Assembly (NCBI RefSeq): GCF_025836975.1
Contig: NZ_CP107548.1
Coordinates: forward strand, 2,480,001 to 2,544,000
From: Pollutimonas sp. M17
Lineage (GTDB): Bacteria > Pseudomonadota > Gammaproteobacteria > Burkholderiales > Burkholderiaceae_B
Direction: 5' to 3'
Length of the DNA: 64,000 bases
The stretch's first letter is position 1; each line of letters starts with the position of its first letter. Under the pieces are notes generated by a model. That model saw nothing but the letters and a program-made list of their open reading frames with translations. It had not been told where the DNA came from and made no database searches. Below are positions 63,630 through 64,000 of this stretch, piece by piece. The position numbers were made by a program, and so were the translations under genes.

Positions 63630-64000
63630 TTGCCCGTACGTTTCAGCCTCACCCGCCGCCTGCATGATATTAACGCCGCACAATGGAACCGGCTGGCGGG
63701 CGACCATCCCCTGGTCCGCCATGAATTCCTGCTGGCGCTGGACGACACCGGCTGCGCAACTCCGCAAACCGGCTGGGCGCCGCATTTTCTGTTGATGCAC
63801 CGGGGCAACGGCCTGGCCGGCGCCATGCCCCTGTACCTGAAGTTCCATTCGCGCGGCGAATATGTCTTCGACCATGCGTGGGCGCAGGCCTTCGAGCGGC
63901 AAGGCCTGAACTATTATCCCAAGCTGCTGGGCGCGATTCCCTTCACTCCCGTTCCGGGGCCGCGCCTGCTGGCGGCCAGCCATGAAGACCGTGTCCTGCT
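63630..64000 (+). CDS. COG3146/DUF482-family putative N-acyltransferase (3' end outside window)
   Basis: The visible 123 codons read RFSLTRRLHDINAAQWNRL, HEFLLALDDTGCA and WAQAFERQGLNYYPKLLGA, matching the GNAT-like DUF482 family of unknown substrate, whose full length is about 380-400 residues. The start is unsure: TTG at 63630 (followed by PVRFSLTRR) is the first plausible codon, but no ribosome-binding site is seen. It is divergent from the CobW-type gene over about 135 bp. Confidence 0.75.
   Translation, partial: MPVRFSLTRRLHDINAAQWNRLAGDHPLVRHEFLLALDDTGCATPQTGWAPHFLLMHRGNGLAGAMPLYLKFHSRGEYVFDHAWAQAFERQGLNYYPKLLGAIPFTPVPGPRLLAASHEDRVL

Overview
The window is a high-GC, gene-dense stretch of a bacterial chromosome. 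Its gene content and order (rpsF-priB-rpsR-rplI-dnaB, rimP-nusA-infB-rbfA-truB-typA, alaC-type aminotransferase-hom-thrC, dxs-ispA-xseB, hpnCDE) point to a betaproteobacterium of the order Burkholderiales, most likely family Alcaligenaceae (the Bordetella/Achromobacter/Pusillimonas group). The genus cannot be fixed from the sequence alone. Almost all of it is core genome. No complete insertion sequence, prophage or CRISPR array is visible.

Layout. 1-6.7 kb: hrpA helicase (3' end outside the window), divergent argA, yggX, phoU, rpiA and an ArsC/Spx-family reductase. 6.7-10.7 kb: a translationally coupled polyamine-type ABC transporter (potF-G-H-I order on the minus strand). 10.7-16.9 kb: a Kdo-kinase-like gene overlapping an orphan FtsX-type permease, a TauE/SafE transporter, radA and an SDR. 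16.9-21.8 kb: alr, then divergent hpnC-hpnD-hpnE (squalene synthesis for hopanoids) and crcB. 21.8-26.1 kb: a small unknown gene, then the overlapping aminotransferase-hom-thrC operon. 26.3-33.1 kb: Mth938-like gene, bcp, a PIN-PhoH ATPase, pdxA, dnaB and the rpsF ribosomal-protein operon. 33.0-34.0 kb: a gene-free kilobase filled with repeats and large inverted-repeat elements. 34.0-38.1 kb: folE2, dxs, ispA, xseB. 38.3-50.0 kb: Rieske oxygenase, a two-domain sulfurtransferase, EamA exporter, htpX, Na/Pi cotransporter, dienelactone-hydrolase-like gene, polA, LOG-family gene, succinate-semialdehyde dehydrogenase. 50.0-50.6 kb: a second repeat-filled gap. 50.6-58.6 kb: the rimP-nusA-infB-rbfA-truB-typA translation operon. 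58.9-61.7 kb: rluB, scpB and an initiator tRNA. 61.7-62.4 kb: gene-poor. 62.4-64.0 kb: a CobW-type GTPase and a divergent acyltransferase-like gene cut by the window end.

How the genes connect. dxs and ispA make farnesyl diphosphate, which HpnC/D/E would turn into squalene; no squalene-hopene cyclase is in the window. The two large operons on the minus strand cover ribosome assembly, transcription antitermination and translation initiation.

The most unusual observation is a family of large intergenic structured elements. Two clear copies (about 33.71-33.92 kb and 50.22-50.42 kb) fold into the same nested stem architecture from different stem sequences, with compensatory changes, while short unpaired segments stay the same. 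A third, more diverged copy with a perfect 25-bp outer stem lies in opposite orientation at about 33.37-33.53 kb. Short tandem repeats sit beside two of these copies. I do not recognise this element as a named family.
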